Below, piece by piece: positions 11,348 to 22,445 of a stretch of 64,000 nt of DNA. Position 1 is the stretch's first letter, and every line of letters starts with the position of its first letter. The position numbers and the translations under genes are program-made. Below the pieces are notes generated by a model. It saw nothing but the letters and a program-made list of their open reading frames with translations, made no database searches and was not told the origin of the DNA. Origin of the DNA: Tuctoria greenei (Eukaryota; Streptophyta; Magnoliopsida; Poales; Poaceae); contig JAYESD010000010.1 of assembly GCA_036927565.1 (NCBI GenBank), forward strand, positions 116,962,866 through 117,026,865, given 5' to 3'.

Positions 11348-12145
11348 TAGACCGTACTAGAGATGCGAGCCGAGACACCAATGTCGTCACCAAAAACAAC
11401 CCAAACAACAATCTGACGTTTTTCTTTTTTTTTTCGTTTTTTTTTGTTGGGGTGGTCACCCAAACTCTCTCTAGATGGAATCAGGAGACCCTAGAACAAA
11501 ATTTGCACATGCGGCTTTTGATCTTGCACTTGCCTTTTTTTCTTCTCTAATTGCTTGTGGCTTTTGTGCGGCTTTTGATTTTGCACTTGCCTTTTTCTTG
11601 TTGTCAAACTCAAATTACTAATCTGACTCAAACTCGAAGTAGCAATCTGATTCGAACTCGAACTAGTAATCCGTCTCAAACTCGAACTAGCAATCCGACT
11701 CCAACTCGAAGTAGCAATCTGATTTGAACTCGTAATCTGACTCAAACTCGAACTAGCAATCCGACTCAAACTCAAAGTAGCAATATGATTTGAACTCGTA
11801 ATCCGACTCAAACTCGAACTAGTAATCTGACTCAAACTTGAAGTAGCAATCTGATTCAAACTCAAAACTAGTAATCCGACTCAAACTCGAACTACGAATC
11901 TGACTCGAACTAGGTGACCGAATGTGACACGAACTCGAAACTCTAGTGGTGTAAAACTAAAGACCAGCAACTTGACTCGTCGAAGCAACCATGAACTCAA
12001 CAAGTCTTGACTAAGTGGAGAAAGTAAAAGGCACAATGGTCTAGGAATATTGGAAAAAAAACAGATCTTTTAGTTTTTTGGGCTTTTTCGGGACTATAGG
12101 ATGATAACAGCGGAAAGAAAAGTAATGGTAGCACTCTCACCGATT
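11348..12145 (-). other. Leader of element A (continuation right of B)
   Basis: This is the inverted counterpart of B's leader. It carries TSD TAGAC at 11348-11352, about 1.6 units of the 57-bp repeat (11520-11605), the 24-bp minisatellite (about 11605-11930), then the sequence next to the primer site. Small ORFs across it are Ser-rich readings of the minisatellite and are not credible genes. Confidence 0.85.
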
Positions 12146-12164
12146 AACCTTGCTCTGATTACCA
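12146..12164 (-). promoter_or_regulatory. Primer binding site of element A, mutated
   Basis: On the minus strand this reads TGGTAATCAGAGCAAGGTT, the iMet-type site of B with one inserted A. It fixes element A's orientation and the inner edge of its 5' LTR. Confidence 0.85.
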
Positions 12165-12166
12165 CT

Positions 12167-12816
12167 TGATAGGATCTTGGTTCCCGATCTTCCGATGAGA
12201 ATAGGAGGGTTCGATTTGTGGAGGAGAAGACGTTGGCGATCTGACTACACCGTCCCCAAGACGATGCACCTTAGCGATCGGTACACCGACTCCGAAGTTG
12301 TATTGATCTTGCTGGCGCACAATCAACCTGACCACGAGGGCCTTTGTTCCTGCAAGCAATCAAAGAATACGCAAGAACAAGAAGAACAAGCACTTATCTG
12401 TTGAATCAATCTAAAGTGGGGTTCTGGATACAAGTAGACGGGCGATCTAGTCGACACGCGCGTGTACAAGGAAGCAGCAGAAGCTAACTTATGAATAAAC
12501 AAAACCCACCAGCTAATGAGGGCGGCTGCTACTATTTATTACCTCCCTAGGGTCGTGAGAAACCCTAATCACGAGTCCCTAATGGACTCCAAACGATACA
12601 TGGGTCATGGGCCCAATTTTGGTGATGCAGCACCCTGGACAGAAAAAGGTCTTGGTATTAAAATAACTATTGCGGCCGACTCCGAATAGATATGGACATG
12701 AGCCCAAGAACGAGTTCACCTCATAGTTTAGTTGACGTGCACGAGCGCGAGTGATCAGACCAGAAACCGGTAGCTGAGTTGGTGTGGATGTATCAAGGGT
12801 GTTGATGTCCTCATCA
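12167..12816 (-). repeat. 5' LTR of element A with internal deletion
   Basis: On the plus strand the LTR runs from TGATAGGATC to GTCCTCATCA, which is TGATGAGG...CCTATCA on the minus strand. It is about 650 bp against 868 in B, because about 217 bp are missing between two copies of the short repeat ATGTCCAT. The flanking 5 bp at 12817-12821 are CAATC. The matching position in D's other LTR is at 19066-19070, confirming insertion into D's LTR. Confidence 0.9.
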
Positions 12817-14134
12817 CAATCTATTCTAAAGGGTAAATGGGTCCTAGAGGGAGATTGGATTAAGAGTTAGAGAGTTGCTCCTACAATGCTCCTAATACAT
12901 ATACATAGCCTAAGGTAGATACTAATGGTCATGTCAATGATGAATTCCTATGCAATGCTATTCAACACATCGGGCACGGGCTTACCCCTAGCAATACTAG
13001 GGCGACTCCCGCCAAGAGCCTGTGGCATAGCCGAACATGGAGGATTACAAATGACAGATAGGACTGTCACCACCTACTGCCTAACTCTTCAATCCGTGGG
13101 TCTACGAGACATCCAACGCTACTTAAATACCCTAGCACCATGCTAGCATACTAAGCAAATACCTTAAGAGCTGCAGCACAAGCCATCCTAAGGCAATGAA
13201 CTAAATCATCGTTGAACCAATGTTGATTGCATAGCATAGTTATTCATGTTAACATAATCATATCATAAATACATAGACTATAGTGGGGGTCTATAGTGTT
13301 TATGACCATAAGATGTGATCATGAGAGTACAATCATAAAGACTATACCTTCCACTTACATGGACTCCACAATCAAACAAGAAACGATTTGTCCAAGTATA
13401 CGTATAAAAGAAGACTAAAGATAATATCATTATTGAGCACAAAGTCACAAATACAAGAAGGAATACATGAGACATACCTTTCCCAATGTGGAATTGAGAA
13501 GAGAGACTCCTTCTACTCCTTTCCAAATTTGGACTTGGGACTAGAGGCTCTCCTCTCTACATCCTAACTCCTCTAAGGACTATGGAAGATAGTGTATACA
13601 ATAGAATGATGCCCAAAAGGTGTATGTTGAAGTGAGGGGTATGGAGTCCTATTTATACTAGTGTTGAGGTCGGTTTCTGCCACCAAAAGCGCGCGAATCA
13701 GTCGTCATTGACTCCAGGGAGCTGGGAAGAGCGAAGTTGACTGTGTTTGGCGCCAGGACCAGGTCGGCCGACCCCCTGGTTCGGCCGACTTGGTCAGGGC
13801 TCCAAACGGCCCGTACTTCCTCCAGGTGGCTGCCAGGTGGGTCCCATTGACTGATATTGGTGCTACACCGTTGGATGGCTTCGGATACTTCTGTTTGTGA
13901 GCCATTTGATCCATGTGGTGCCACGTGTCATTGCTTGATTGGATGGGATGATATTTTATAGGATTGCTCCCCATACTTTTCCTCAGTTCCTGTATAAATA
14001 TCTGCATACACATATTTCTCCAAGTACAAGTGGAAATAGGTCAAGTAGAAAGGTGATGTGTGCAAGAAATGATCAATCCTTCACATAATTGAGTTATATT
14101 GACGGCTGAAATTGGTATATAACAGTCGTCAACA
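12817..14134 (-). repeat. 3' LTR of element D (part right of A)
   Basis: The sequence matches 19066-20391 closely along its length. On the minus strand it begins TGTTGACGACTG at 14134. It has a TATA-like TATAAATAGG just right of 13640 and a TTATGC/AATAATG-rich R region. The segment left of the CAATC site lies beyond element A. Confidence 0.88.
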
Positions 14135-14150
14135 ATCTCCCCCAAGCTTA
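14135..14150 (-). promoter_or_regulatory. Polypurine tract of element D
   Basis: The minus strand reads TAAGCTTGGGGGAGAT directly before the LTR start. This is a purine-rich plus-strand primer of the type seen in Athila/Tat elements, and G has the corresponding tract at 60083-60100. Confidence 0.8.
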
Positions 14151-16112
14151 TCCTTTGCTCGTCCCAAGCAAAGTCAAAACTTTAGGTTGATGATCAGGAG
14201 TTGCTACAATGTTCTACCTTTTGAAAGTACCAAGTGCACAACAAAATACTCTACCTAGTATTGCAAAAAGTAGTTATGATACTTTACCCTTCTTAATTCA
14301 TTATGGGAGTTATGCCTTCTCCTATTCATGGGTAATTGAAAGATAGAACATCAAATGGAGCAAGCATAGCCTAGATATCAAGTTCCACTTAAATTCCGGA
14401 GAGATTCAAATTAGATTATAAGTATCTCAATTGATTCTCTCAATCACTCCTTTGTGTATAGTGGAAATATGTCCTCACCAAGGCATTATGCCTATACTAT
14501 TCCTACTCTTTGAATATGGCTTGTATGTGGAGCTTAGTAGGGAAAGTAAGTAGGCATATTTGCAACACATAATATTGCTAAGTCAAAAGAGAAAGCCTTA
14601 GGAGAAATCAATTCAATCTTTTGAATCAAGACTTGTGCATGTGTGATGAAATGGAGGTGGATGTGGAAACATTGAGATGACTCCTTTTGATGTGGACTCT
14701 CTTTATTGCAAGGACGAAACATGGCTACCCTTTCTTTTTTTATGCTTATGGACTAAGCATATTTTTTTCTTTTTTTTTCTCATTCTTATGATATAAGCAT
14801 GCATTTTCTTTTTCTTTTTCTTGTAGCCATGTCTTCTACTCCTTTTTATGCAATAACTTGAAGAGAGTGCTAACTATGAATAGCATGAAGTTTCTCTTTT
14901 TATTGTGGAATGGTGGATATGATGGAATTTTGCTTCCTTCTAGTGTAAGTATAGCATGTGCAAGTGAAGTCTTGAATTCAAAAAGAATTGAATGATTTCT
15001 CACATAGGTCTATACTAGTTTGACTAGGCTCAATGTGAAAGCAAATAACATATGCATAAGGTGTTGTCTATGTATGAATATCATATGGCTTTGGTAGGTA
15101 TTTCCAATCAAATGAGATAAACTTAAATCTTGATAGAATTTCTCCGGAAATCTAAGTTTTACTTTCAAAATAGGAATAGCAGCCCTATTACTAATTCAAA
15201 TCTCTCAACAATCTAGAAGTAGATTAAGCTTTTGCTACCCATAATTTGTAAATCAAGGCAAAGTTAATTTTAGCCAATTTAAGCAATATAGAGAGTAGCA
15301 AGTTGTAAACTAGGGACTTCTGAAAAATAAAACAGAGCAACTATTCATCATTTCATCTATGTGAATTCTAAATCATTCTTACCGCACATCTTTATTTGAT
15401 AAGCAAAGCAAATCTAAGTTCCTGTTTTTTTAGATGCATGGTGGAAGGTGGATGAATGGAAAGTAAATATGCAATGGATGATTTGAAATAAAAATGCAGT
15501 GGGTGTGATACAAGTTACCTCAAGTGGGGGTCCTCCCCCAAGCTTATTCTTGATCAAGGTCCGTGATAGGGGTTGAAACCTTAACGACGGAGGTAGGCCA
15601 TGAGTTGGCCTATCCTTGTTGTGGCTTTGACAATGGAGGGTTGAGTGTTGATTCTTGTGTTGCCTCCCATGGACACCATGAGTGCAGTTGAATAGAGTGT
15701 TTTCGATATTGATCGTCCGCACATCAGGGTCTCCATGTGTTGGGTGTGATTTGTCATTCCTTGGCTTCTAGCCACATAGGAACAACTTGCACCCAATGAT
15801 GGTGGCAAATCCCTCGAGCTTGAATGAGTGCTTAGAATACTTGAGAGCATAATGCTCTCACCCATTTGTGGCAGCCCATTGGTTTCTCATGGAGGGTTCC
15901 CATTTCAAATCTCTAGCCTCGTATAGTTATGATTGACCTTCGGGCATAACTTCCGATAGGTAGCAACCATCCTCATTTACTCCTTGGCCAAGAGATGTTG
16001 AAATGGGATCCTCTAGGGATCCCAACAATCAGCTTCTTGAATGCCTGCATAGTAATATTACTCCTGCAAACTTCCTCTCTTAAATAGAGAGGGATGGTTA
16101 TCTCCCGATACT

Positions 16113-16159
16113 TGTACAAATGAACGTTCGGGTTAGGTAACCGAACTTTCATTTGTACA
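16113..16159. repeat. Long imperfect hairpin inside element D
   Basis: Arms of 19 bp at 16113-16131 and 16141-16159 are complementary except for one mismatch, around a 9-base loop GTTAGGTAA. The pairing continues a little further with bulges (CCCG upstream, CGGG downstream). One arm is similar to TTGTACAAATG near 58200 in element G. Confidence 0.85.
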
Positions 16160-17468
16160 TACGGGGAAGAACAAAATCAAAGATGCATTGGTTCCAATGT
16201 CAAGTGTATCCATGATCAATGTGTTATTCATTGATAAGAGTGGAACTTTATGGATAATTCATGTTGCATATTTTCTAAATCTCCTACTCATAGCAATGCA
16301 TGTGATAGAAATATACTATATGGATCCCTACATCTTTTAAAGTTTCTAACCATCTTAGCTTTCAAGTGCAAATTTTATCATTTAGACATGACAAACAAGA
16401 TTCTCAATTTTATCCTTCTGAACTTCACTAGGAATTTAAAATTTAGTGACTCCTCGAAAAAATGCAATTCAATTTTAGAGCAAGGATATCACTTATTCCT
16501 AGGAGTTTGAAATCTAGTGACACCATCTATGCATGAAGCTCAATTAAAAATTATGGTTGTCACTATGCCCAAGTTTCTATATGCCAATTCACCAATTAAG
16601 TCATGCCCAAAAATTTTATTTTCTAAACCTAGACAATAATGACTAAGTCTACAAAACAATGCTTAAAGGATTCTAGGTACTTGTTTTAGATTTTTCCAAG
16701 TAAGGTGGGATTTCCTTTTGGAGATCCAAAAGTCAATACCCACACTTACTCTTGTGAGGATGCATGAGAATTAAATGATGAGGAAGTGTCAACCTTCCTC
16801 ACAAATGCAAGCAAATACATTCAATTCTATGGCAAACCAAACAATGAAAAATTCTAAACTCATACCTCATTTTAAGAGCAGTTGGTGACGAAGGTCTTTG
16901 CGTGAGAAACTCACAACATTGATTTTCAGTGTAGGCTTGATGGTTGATGTCAAATGCCAAGTTGAGATTGTATTTGGCAATGGATTTGGTTCTGGCTCCT
17001 CCATTGGGTCATCATCTTGAACATTTCTCTTCCTCAAACTCAAAATGAGTTTGAAGGAGAGAAGTGTTCTCAAATCCTCCCAATGGTGAATTGAGCTTGA
17101 TGAAACCTTCCACTTTCTTGCCATACCACCTCTTCACAATTTTGACCTAGCTGCACTTTAATCAAGAACACACAAAACAACTCGAAAACGGGTTACGTTA
17201 GCCAAAAGCAAATTGAACCCAATTTTCAAATTGTCTTGCCCAGCTTGAAATAACTTGTAAATGCAATGAGGGTCAAAGCAAATCTTTTTGGTTTGAACTA
17301 GGAAGATAAATTCAAGTGGTCATGCACGTAGTTCATATCCAATTAAATTTCTCCCCTAATTCAAATTTTTAGTTTTATGATGGTTGGAAATTTTACTTTT
17401 CAACATGCAAGTGTGGAATTTCAAACATGCAAATGCAAGGGTTGATGCAATTTGGAAAACAAATATGA

Positions 17469-17584
17469 GATAACTACCAATTAACCTATTGGCGAGGACT
17501 CACTGAATTTTCGAAGTCCGGTGAGTGATAACTACCAATTAACCTATTGGCGAGGACTCACCGAATTTTTGAAGTCCGATGAGT
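17469..17584. repeat. 58-bp tandem duplication in element D
   Basis: Two adjacent 58-bp units start GATAACTACCAATTAACCTA (17469-17526 and 17527-17584) and differ at three positions by eye. G holds a single related sequence inverted near 56800-56825, so the doubling occurred in the D lineage. Confidence 0.9.
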
Positions 17585-18041
17585 AGGACTTACATCCGTT
17601 CTGTTTAGCGCAATGATTTGTTGTCCAATCCCGGAGTTGAAGATGTGGACGATTTCTTCTGTTTTGACATGCCAAACTCATTTGGCTGTCATTTGGACAT
17701 GTGGGGCCACCTGGTGACCCTAGCCTCTCCCCGTTGTATTGATATAGACATGTTGTTGTAGCGACGGGTTCTCCCTCTTGAATGTATTCCTTGATCATGG
17801 ATCAAAAGCTTCCTTGGGCATGATGACATGTGGACTCCACAATCAAACAAGAAACGCTCATCCACAATATCACTTGCCCTAGGTTGAATGGGTTTGGTCG
17901 AAGTGTGGGAATCCGAACAAGTGATGTGGGATATCTTGGACTTTGAATGCTCCTTAAGTTCTTGTCCTTGGTCAAGATCTTCATGTGAATGTTGTCTTGA
18001 TTTCTGCTTGGCCAAGATACTTCAAGGTAGGCTAGTTGAAC

Positions 18042-18690
18042 TTAAATCCCTTGGAAAGCTATAGCCTCCTTGAATACAAGGGTGATGTTAATTCCACCCT
18101 TGACCTCCTTGTGAATGGTAGTCATTGGAGTTGTTGTTTGAAAAATGTCCTCATGGGTCTTATTGAAATAATACCCACGCGTCCCATGATGACATGGATT
18201 TTCACAAATCATGTGAATATCCACAACTTGGATTATCCAGACAAATCTCCAACAACTTGGATATTCATGACACTTCAATGGGAGGTGTCGTTCCATAACT
18301 AGCATATCCACCTTATGAAGTGGTGTGCATGACAAGCTATGGGAACTCGAGCATTCTTCAATCCACCCCTTGAGTGGAGACCTTCTTCTCATCCATGATG
18401 AATGGGAATAGGACTCCTTCAGCTCCAGCATGAATGTGGTCATGGATTGGTGGAGCCAACCCATGACACGAGTGTTGGATGAAGAGCCAACTATCCACCC
18501 CATGGTGGAGGCAAACCAAGAAGAACTTCTTGGAGCCTTCCCCAAGCTTGGGTATGGATGACTTTGGCTCCTACTAAAAGCTGAAATTCTCCCGCAAAAG
18601 GCAATGGTGTTGCCTAGCAGACATTTTTTGAGGTACGCCTTGAATCATCTTGCAGTTTAGCACTTGCATCCTCATTGGCCATCCCATACA
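18042..18690 (-). pseudogene. Decayed gag remnant of element D
   Basis: The minus-strand frame at 18042-18545 ends with KTHEDIFQ...KEVKGGI. This parallels the THEDALYIANNG...GGQG stretch after the zinc knuckle of G's gag. Upstream, near 18640-18690, the minus strand recalls the N-terminal gag part of element I (NPFYGKANKDASARL against PLYGMANEDASAKL). The intervening matrix and capsid parts and the knuckle are lost or unrecognisable. No product is expected. Confidence 0.55.
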
Positions 18691-18802
18691 ATGGGTTGGC
18701 CAACACTACCCTGTTTTCACGCAAACAAGGGTAATCCTATCTAATAACTATTAGTACCTATAGCTTAATCACAAGTGATAGCTATCCTTCACTTCCTTTG
18801 CC

Positions 18803-18820
18803 TTCCCTGGCAACGGTGCC
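18803..18820 (-). promoter_or_regulatory. Primer binding site of element D (tRNA-Asp-like)
   Basis: The minus strand reads GGCACCGTTGCCAGGGAA four or five bases after the LTR end. Plant tRNA-Asp would give TGGCGCCGTTGCCGGGGA, so this is a diverged Asp-type site, as in Athila elements. Confidence 0.7.
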
Positions 18821-18825
18821 GAAAA

Positions 18826-20391
18826 TGCTTGTTGGTATTTCTTAACACCACAGATCATCTCCGGTAAAGAGATGAGATCCAGAAGCGCACGAAAGATATT
18901 GTTGTAGCATTTCACCCATGAGTATTCCCAAGGGTATCGTATTTATCCCAAAAGAAGGAAATGGAGTAAAGTATATAATACTCTTATGGTCAAGCTATGG
19001 GATACTAATCAATTATCCGGACAGGGGGTAAGTCGATAATAGGGGTAGTGTGACACACACCTACGCAATCTATTCTAAAGGGTAAATGGGTCCTAGAGGG
19101 AGATTGGATTAAGAGTTAGAGAGTTTCTCCTACAATGCTCCTAATACATATACATAGCCTAAGGTAGATACTAATGGTCATGTCAATGATGAATTCCTAT
19201 GCAACGCTATTCAACACATCGGGCACGGGCTTACCCCTAGCAATACTAGGGCGACTCCCGCCAAGAGCCTGTGGCATAGCCGAACATGGAGGACTACAAA
19301 GGACAGATAGGGCTGTCACCACCTACTGCCTACCTCTTCAATCTGTGGGTCTACGAGACATCCAACGCTACTTAAAGACACTAGCACCATGCTAGCATAC
19401 TAAGCAAATACCTTAAGAGTTGCAGCACAAGCCATCTTAAGGTAATGAACTAAATCATTGTTGAACCAATGTTGATTGCATAGCATAGTTATTCATATTA
19501 ACATAATCATATCATAACTACATAGACTATAGTGGGGGTCTATAGTGTTTATGACCATAAGATGTGATCATGAGAGTACAATCATAAAGATTGTACCTTC
19601 CACTTACATGGACTCCATAATCAAACAAGAAATGCTTTGTCCAAGTATACGTATAAAAGAAGACTAAAGATAATATCTTTATTGAGCACAAAGTCACAAA
19701 TACAAGAAGGAATACATGAGCCATACCTTTCCCAATGTAGGATTGGGAAAAGTGAGACTCCTTACTCCTTTCTCAGTTTGGACTTGGGACTAGAGGCTCT
19801 CCTTTCTACATCCTAACTCCTCTAAGGACTATAGAAGATAGTATATACAATAGAATGATGCCCAAGTGTGTGTGTTGAAGTGAGGGGTATGGGGTCCTAT
19901 TTATACTAGTGTTGAGGTCGGTTCCCGCCACCAAAAGCGTGCGAGTCAGTCGTCATTGACTCCAGGGAGCCGGGAGGAGCTAACACGTGGAAGTTGACCG
20001 CGTTTGGCGCCAGGACCAGGTCGGCCGACCCCCTGGTTTGGCCGACCTGGTCAGGGCTCCAAACGGCCCGTACTTCCTCCAGGTGGCTGCCAGGTGGGTC
20101 CCATTGACTGATATTTGTGCTACACCGTTGGATGGCCTCGGATACTTCTGTTTGTGGGCCATTTGATCCATGTGGTGCCATGTGTTGTCGCCTGATTGGC
20201 TGGGATGATATTTTATAGGATTGCTCCCCATACTTTTTCTCAATTCCTGTATAAATATTTGCATACACATATTTCTCCAAGTACAAGTGGAAATAGGTCA
20301 AGTAGAAAGGTGATGTGTGCAAGAAATGATCAATCCTTCACATAATTGAGTTATATTGATGGCTGCAATTGGTATATAACAGCCGTTAACA
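18826..20391 (-). repeat. 5' LTR of element D
   Basis: This 1566-bp LTR, read on the minus strand, starts TGTTAACGGCTG and ends CCAACAAGCA before the primer site. It has TATA-like TATAAATAGG right of 19895 and AATAAAG-type polyadenylation sequence near 19675-19685. It includes the block conserved among D, I and G at 19219-19360. The right flank GTCGT (20392-20396) should be half of D's target duplication, with the partner outside the window. Confidence 0.88.
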
Positions 20392-20855
20392 GTCGTGCAC
20401 CCACCAATGGGCTTTGCCAGAGAGGCGTACGGATAGCGTACCCCAGAGGGATTTGCTACATAGCATGCGACCGCTGCGGAGCCTGCTGTTGTGGTACCAG
20501 CTAAGCCAGGTACTATTGCTGTAGCACCTACTGCACTGCAGGAGGGGCGGTCGACCCAACATAATCCTAGTGAGGCGGTGGTGGAGGGTTTATCTGTGGT
20601 GCACCTTGGTAGGACACCTCCTGCTTAGGCCCTTGAGGGCCGTATTAGGCGTCAAGATTGCACTGTCTCTCTCGCTGCCGCTCGATGATGAAGCGGCCAT
20701 CTATCCGAGCTTGACAGCGGTCAAGCTCGGCCCTTGGGTCCTCCTTGGGGATCCCACCAGTGCTAGTAAGCCAGGTGGAACAGGAGTTTGTGGTGCAACA
20801 ATCGATGGATGGCGTGCGCGATAGCGACACATGACAATCTCCCTGTAGGGATAGT
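20392..20855 (-). pseudogene. Fragment of element F gag region between D and E
   Basis: This stretch lies between the right end of D and the left end of E. With E removed it is contiguous with 31876-32230, the sequence following F's 5' LTR and primer site on the minus strand. Short minus-strand frames (for example 20645-20866 with IERQRERQ) look like decayed gag N-terminal sequence, but I cannot align domains. The assignment to F rests on position, not on protein similarity. Confidence 0.5.
20851..20855. repeat. Probable target site duplication of element E, left copy (ATAGT)
   Basis: ATAGT precedes the TGAAAGTGC start of E, and AGAGT follows its right end at 31871-31875. One mismatch separates them, consistent with an old 5-bp duplication. 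Confidence 0.6.
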
Positions 20856-22394
20856 TGAAAGTGCATCTAGGTATCCCTTGTGGGTTTTGATTGATTTATG
20901 ACAAACAAATGAGATCCTAACCAAATTGTTGAGATGAGCGCAGGTTTTAATGAAATTATGAAGAAAGCACAAAAAGAAAGGAGAGTGAGGAATTAAGTTG
21001 AAAAGAGCTCAAGAGATGAATAGAATACTCTTTGTGTATAGAGTGTGTTGGAGAAACACACCCCAAGAGCTCAAGCAAAAGAAAACACTGTAAATGCACA
21101 AGGTTACACAGGTCCGTATTAGTCCGATGTTCCCCGAACTAGTCCGATATGCTTTCTGTCCAGGATCGAACAAGTCCTCCTAGTGCGAACTTGTCCGCAA
21201 CGGACTAGTCCGATAATCCTTCTGATCAATATCGGACAAGTCCGATGTTCCATAGGCTAGTTCAAAATCCGCACTGACCAACATTGGACAAGTCCCTCCC
21301 AATTTCAGACTTGTCCTTAGCCCCTGAAAATTTCATGACACCAGACTAGTTCGATAACCTCTTTGACTAAAATTGAACAAGTCCTCCAAGTTCGGACTTG
21401 TCCTCAATTCACTAAGGGATTCACCACGCCGGACTAGTTCGATATGTGTTGGACTAGTCCGAACATCTCCAGAGACAAAATTGGACTAGTCCGTCCATGA
21501 CCGGACAAGTTCAATAATTCAGGACACTTAGGATTTCCCACACGCCGCACACCAGACTAGTCCGGAGTCCACCACGGACTAGTTTGGACTTTGTCAACCC
21601 TAACGGTAACCCTTGGAAACCCTAGTATAAATAGAGGTGTACGGACCCTAATCAAACTCTCTCGACCCCTGCGCCGTCACACTTTAAAAGAGCCCAGAAA
21701 ACACGTCTCTCCACACAATCCAATGCAAGAAAGATCAAATCCTTGAGGATTAACCATAGATCAAAGGAGAGACACGTTCTTCATGTCTTGAGCTCTTGGG
21801 TTTGATTCTCTCACACAGTATCGCTGTTTCATTGCATACTTTTCGAGTGTGTTTGGTGGTGTTTCGAATTGTAAATCTTGGGGAGCCCTCAACTTGTGAG
21901 AAGGCCCCTTGAACACAGTTATTTACCCCTTTGTGATTAGAGGAAGAGAATCGGCCTCTGTGGCGATTCGACGAGGGTAGGGTTGGTGAAGACCCGGTCC
22001 TTCGTGGTCTCCTCAACGTGGATGTAGATTTCCTCTGTGGAATCGAACCGCGAGATAAAATTGTTTTGTCCTTTGCTCTTGTTCTTATTATTCATTGTAA
22101 TCTAGGGTTTCTCGATCTTGTTCAACTTACGCTAAAACTTTGAAACTAAAGTTAACTTGTGCCACATCTAGTTTCATTGAAGCAATACACTCTATTTATA
22201 ACTCAATTTCTGCTGCATAGAGTACTTTGATTGAAATGATTGATCAAACTTGATCAATCTAGTCTACATACATCGGACTAGTCCGCACCCTACCGGACTA
22301 GTCCGATTTCTCTGTGTTTGATGAGGTTGGTAAGTGTCTCAGGATTTGATGAAAAATTCAAAAAGCCTATTCAGCCCCCTCTAGGCTACATTCA
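20856..22394 (+). repeat. 5' LTR of element E
   Basis: This 1539-bp LTR starts TGAAAGTGCATCTAGG and ends GGCTACATTCA. A TATA box TATAAATAGAGG lies near 21629-21640. Upstream, in U3, an array of CGGACTAGTCCG-like palindromes covers about 21105-21600. Two more palindromes lie near the LTR end (22268-22310). Confidence 0.92.
21105..21600 (+). repeat. Dispersed palindrome array in the U3 of element E
   Basis: The 12-bp palindrome CGGACTAGTCCG and its variants CGGACAAGTCCG and GGACTTGTCC recur about every 20-60 bp, nearly twenty times by eye, with unrelated sequence between. The same motif recurs at 22268-22310, 27585-27690, 28083-28160 and in the 3' LTR at 30540-31060. The spacing is irregular, so this is not a simple tandem repeat. 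It lies upstream of the TATA box, a position suited to transcription-factor sites. Confidence 0.88.
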
Positions 22395-22396
22395 AT

Positions 22397-22408
22397 TAGT
22401 ATCAGAGC
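22397..22408 (+). promoter_or_regulatory. Primer binding site of element E (iMet-like, mutated)
   Basis: TAGTATCAGAGC begins two bases after the LTR. Copia elements of this lineage use TGGTATCAGAGC, so one G has changed to A. Confidence 0.8.
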
Positions 22409-22445
22409 TAGACTCTTCAAAAGAGACTAATCGCTCGAAGAGAAA

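Larger units (their letters stand above)
14151..18041 (-). other. Non-coding internal region of element D
   Basis: No ORF in this 3.9 kb resembles a protein I know. Segments near 15420-15540 match the 3' non-coding part of G near 58741-58860 (inverted), so this is mostly 3' untranslated element sequence. It contains a 19-bp hairpin (16113-16159), a 58-bp tandem duplication (17469-17584) and a short stretch resembling the element's own LTR (17829-17862). The frame at 16867-17124 and similar small ones have no homology signal. Confidence 0.7.
12817..20391 (-). mobile_element. Athila-like LTR element D, non-autonomous, interrupted by A
   Basis: D is a minus-strand element with a 5' LTR at 18826-20391, a primer site at 18803-18820, about 4.7 kb of internal DNA, a polypurine tract at 14135-14150 and a 3' LTR at 12817-14134 that continues left of element A outside the window. 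LTRs begin TGTTGACG or TGTTAACG. The internal 3' end carries the sequence block around CTTTGC-CGAGCAAAGG followed by AAGCTTGGGGGAG, shared with G. It contains only a scrambled gag remnant and no protease, RT or integrase, so it resembles a large retrotransposon derivative that would need proteins in trans. Confidence 0.8.

Noticed and set aside
13278..13526. ORF with RFLFDCGVHV in D's LTR, seen again in I and G LTRs
   Set aside because: The frame is short and closed differently in each LTR. Conservation is better explained as a nucleotide-level LTR block.
16250..16510. 86-residue ORF in element D
   Set aside because: Composition is that of AT-rich non-coding DNA, with no similarity to known proteins and no counterpart kept in G.
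21105..21600. Regularly recurring palindromes resembling a CRISPR array
   Set aside because: The repeats are 10-12 bp, variable and unevenly spaced, inside a eukaryotic LTR with TATA box; no cas genes. It is a dispersed motif, not CRISPR.
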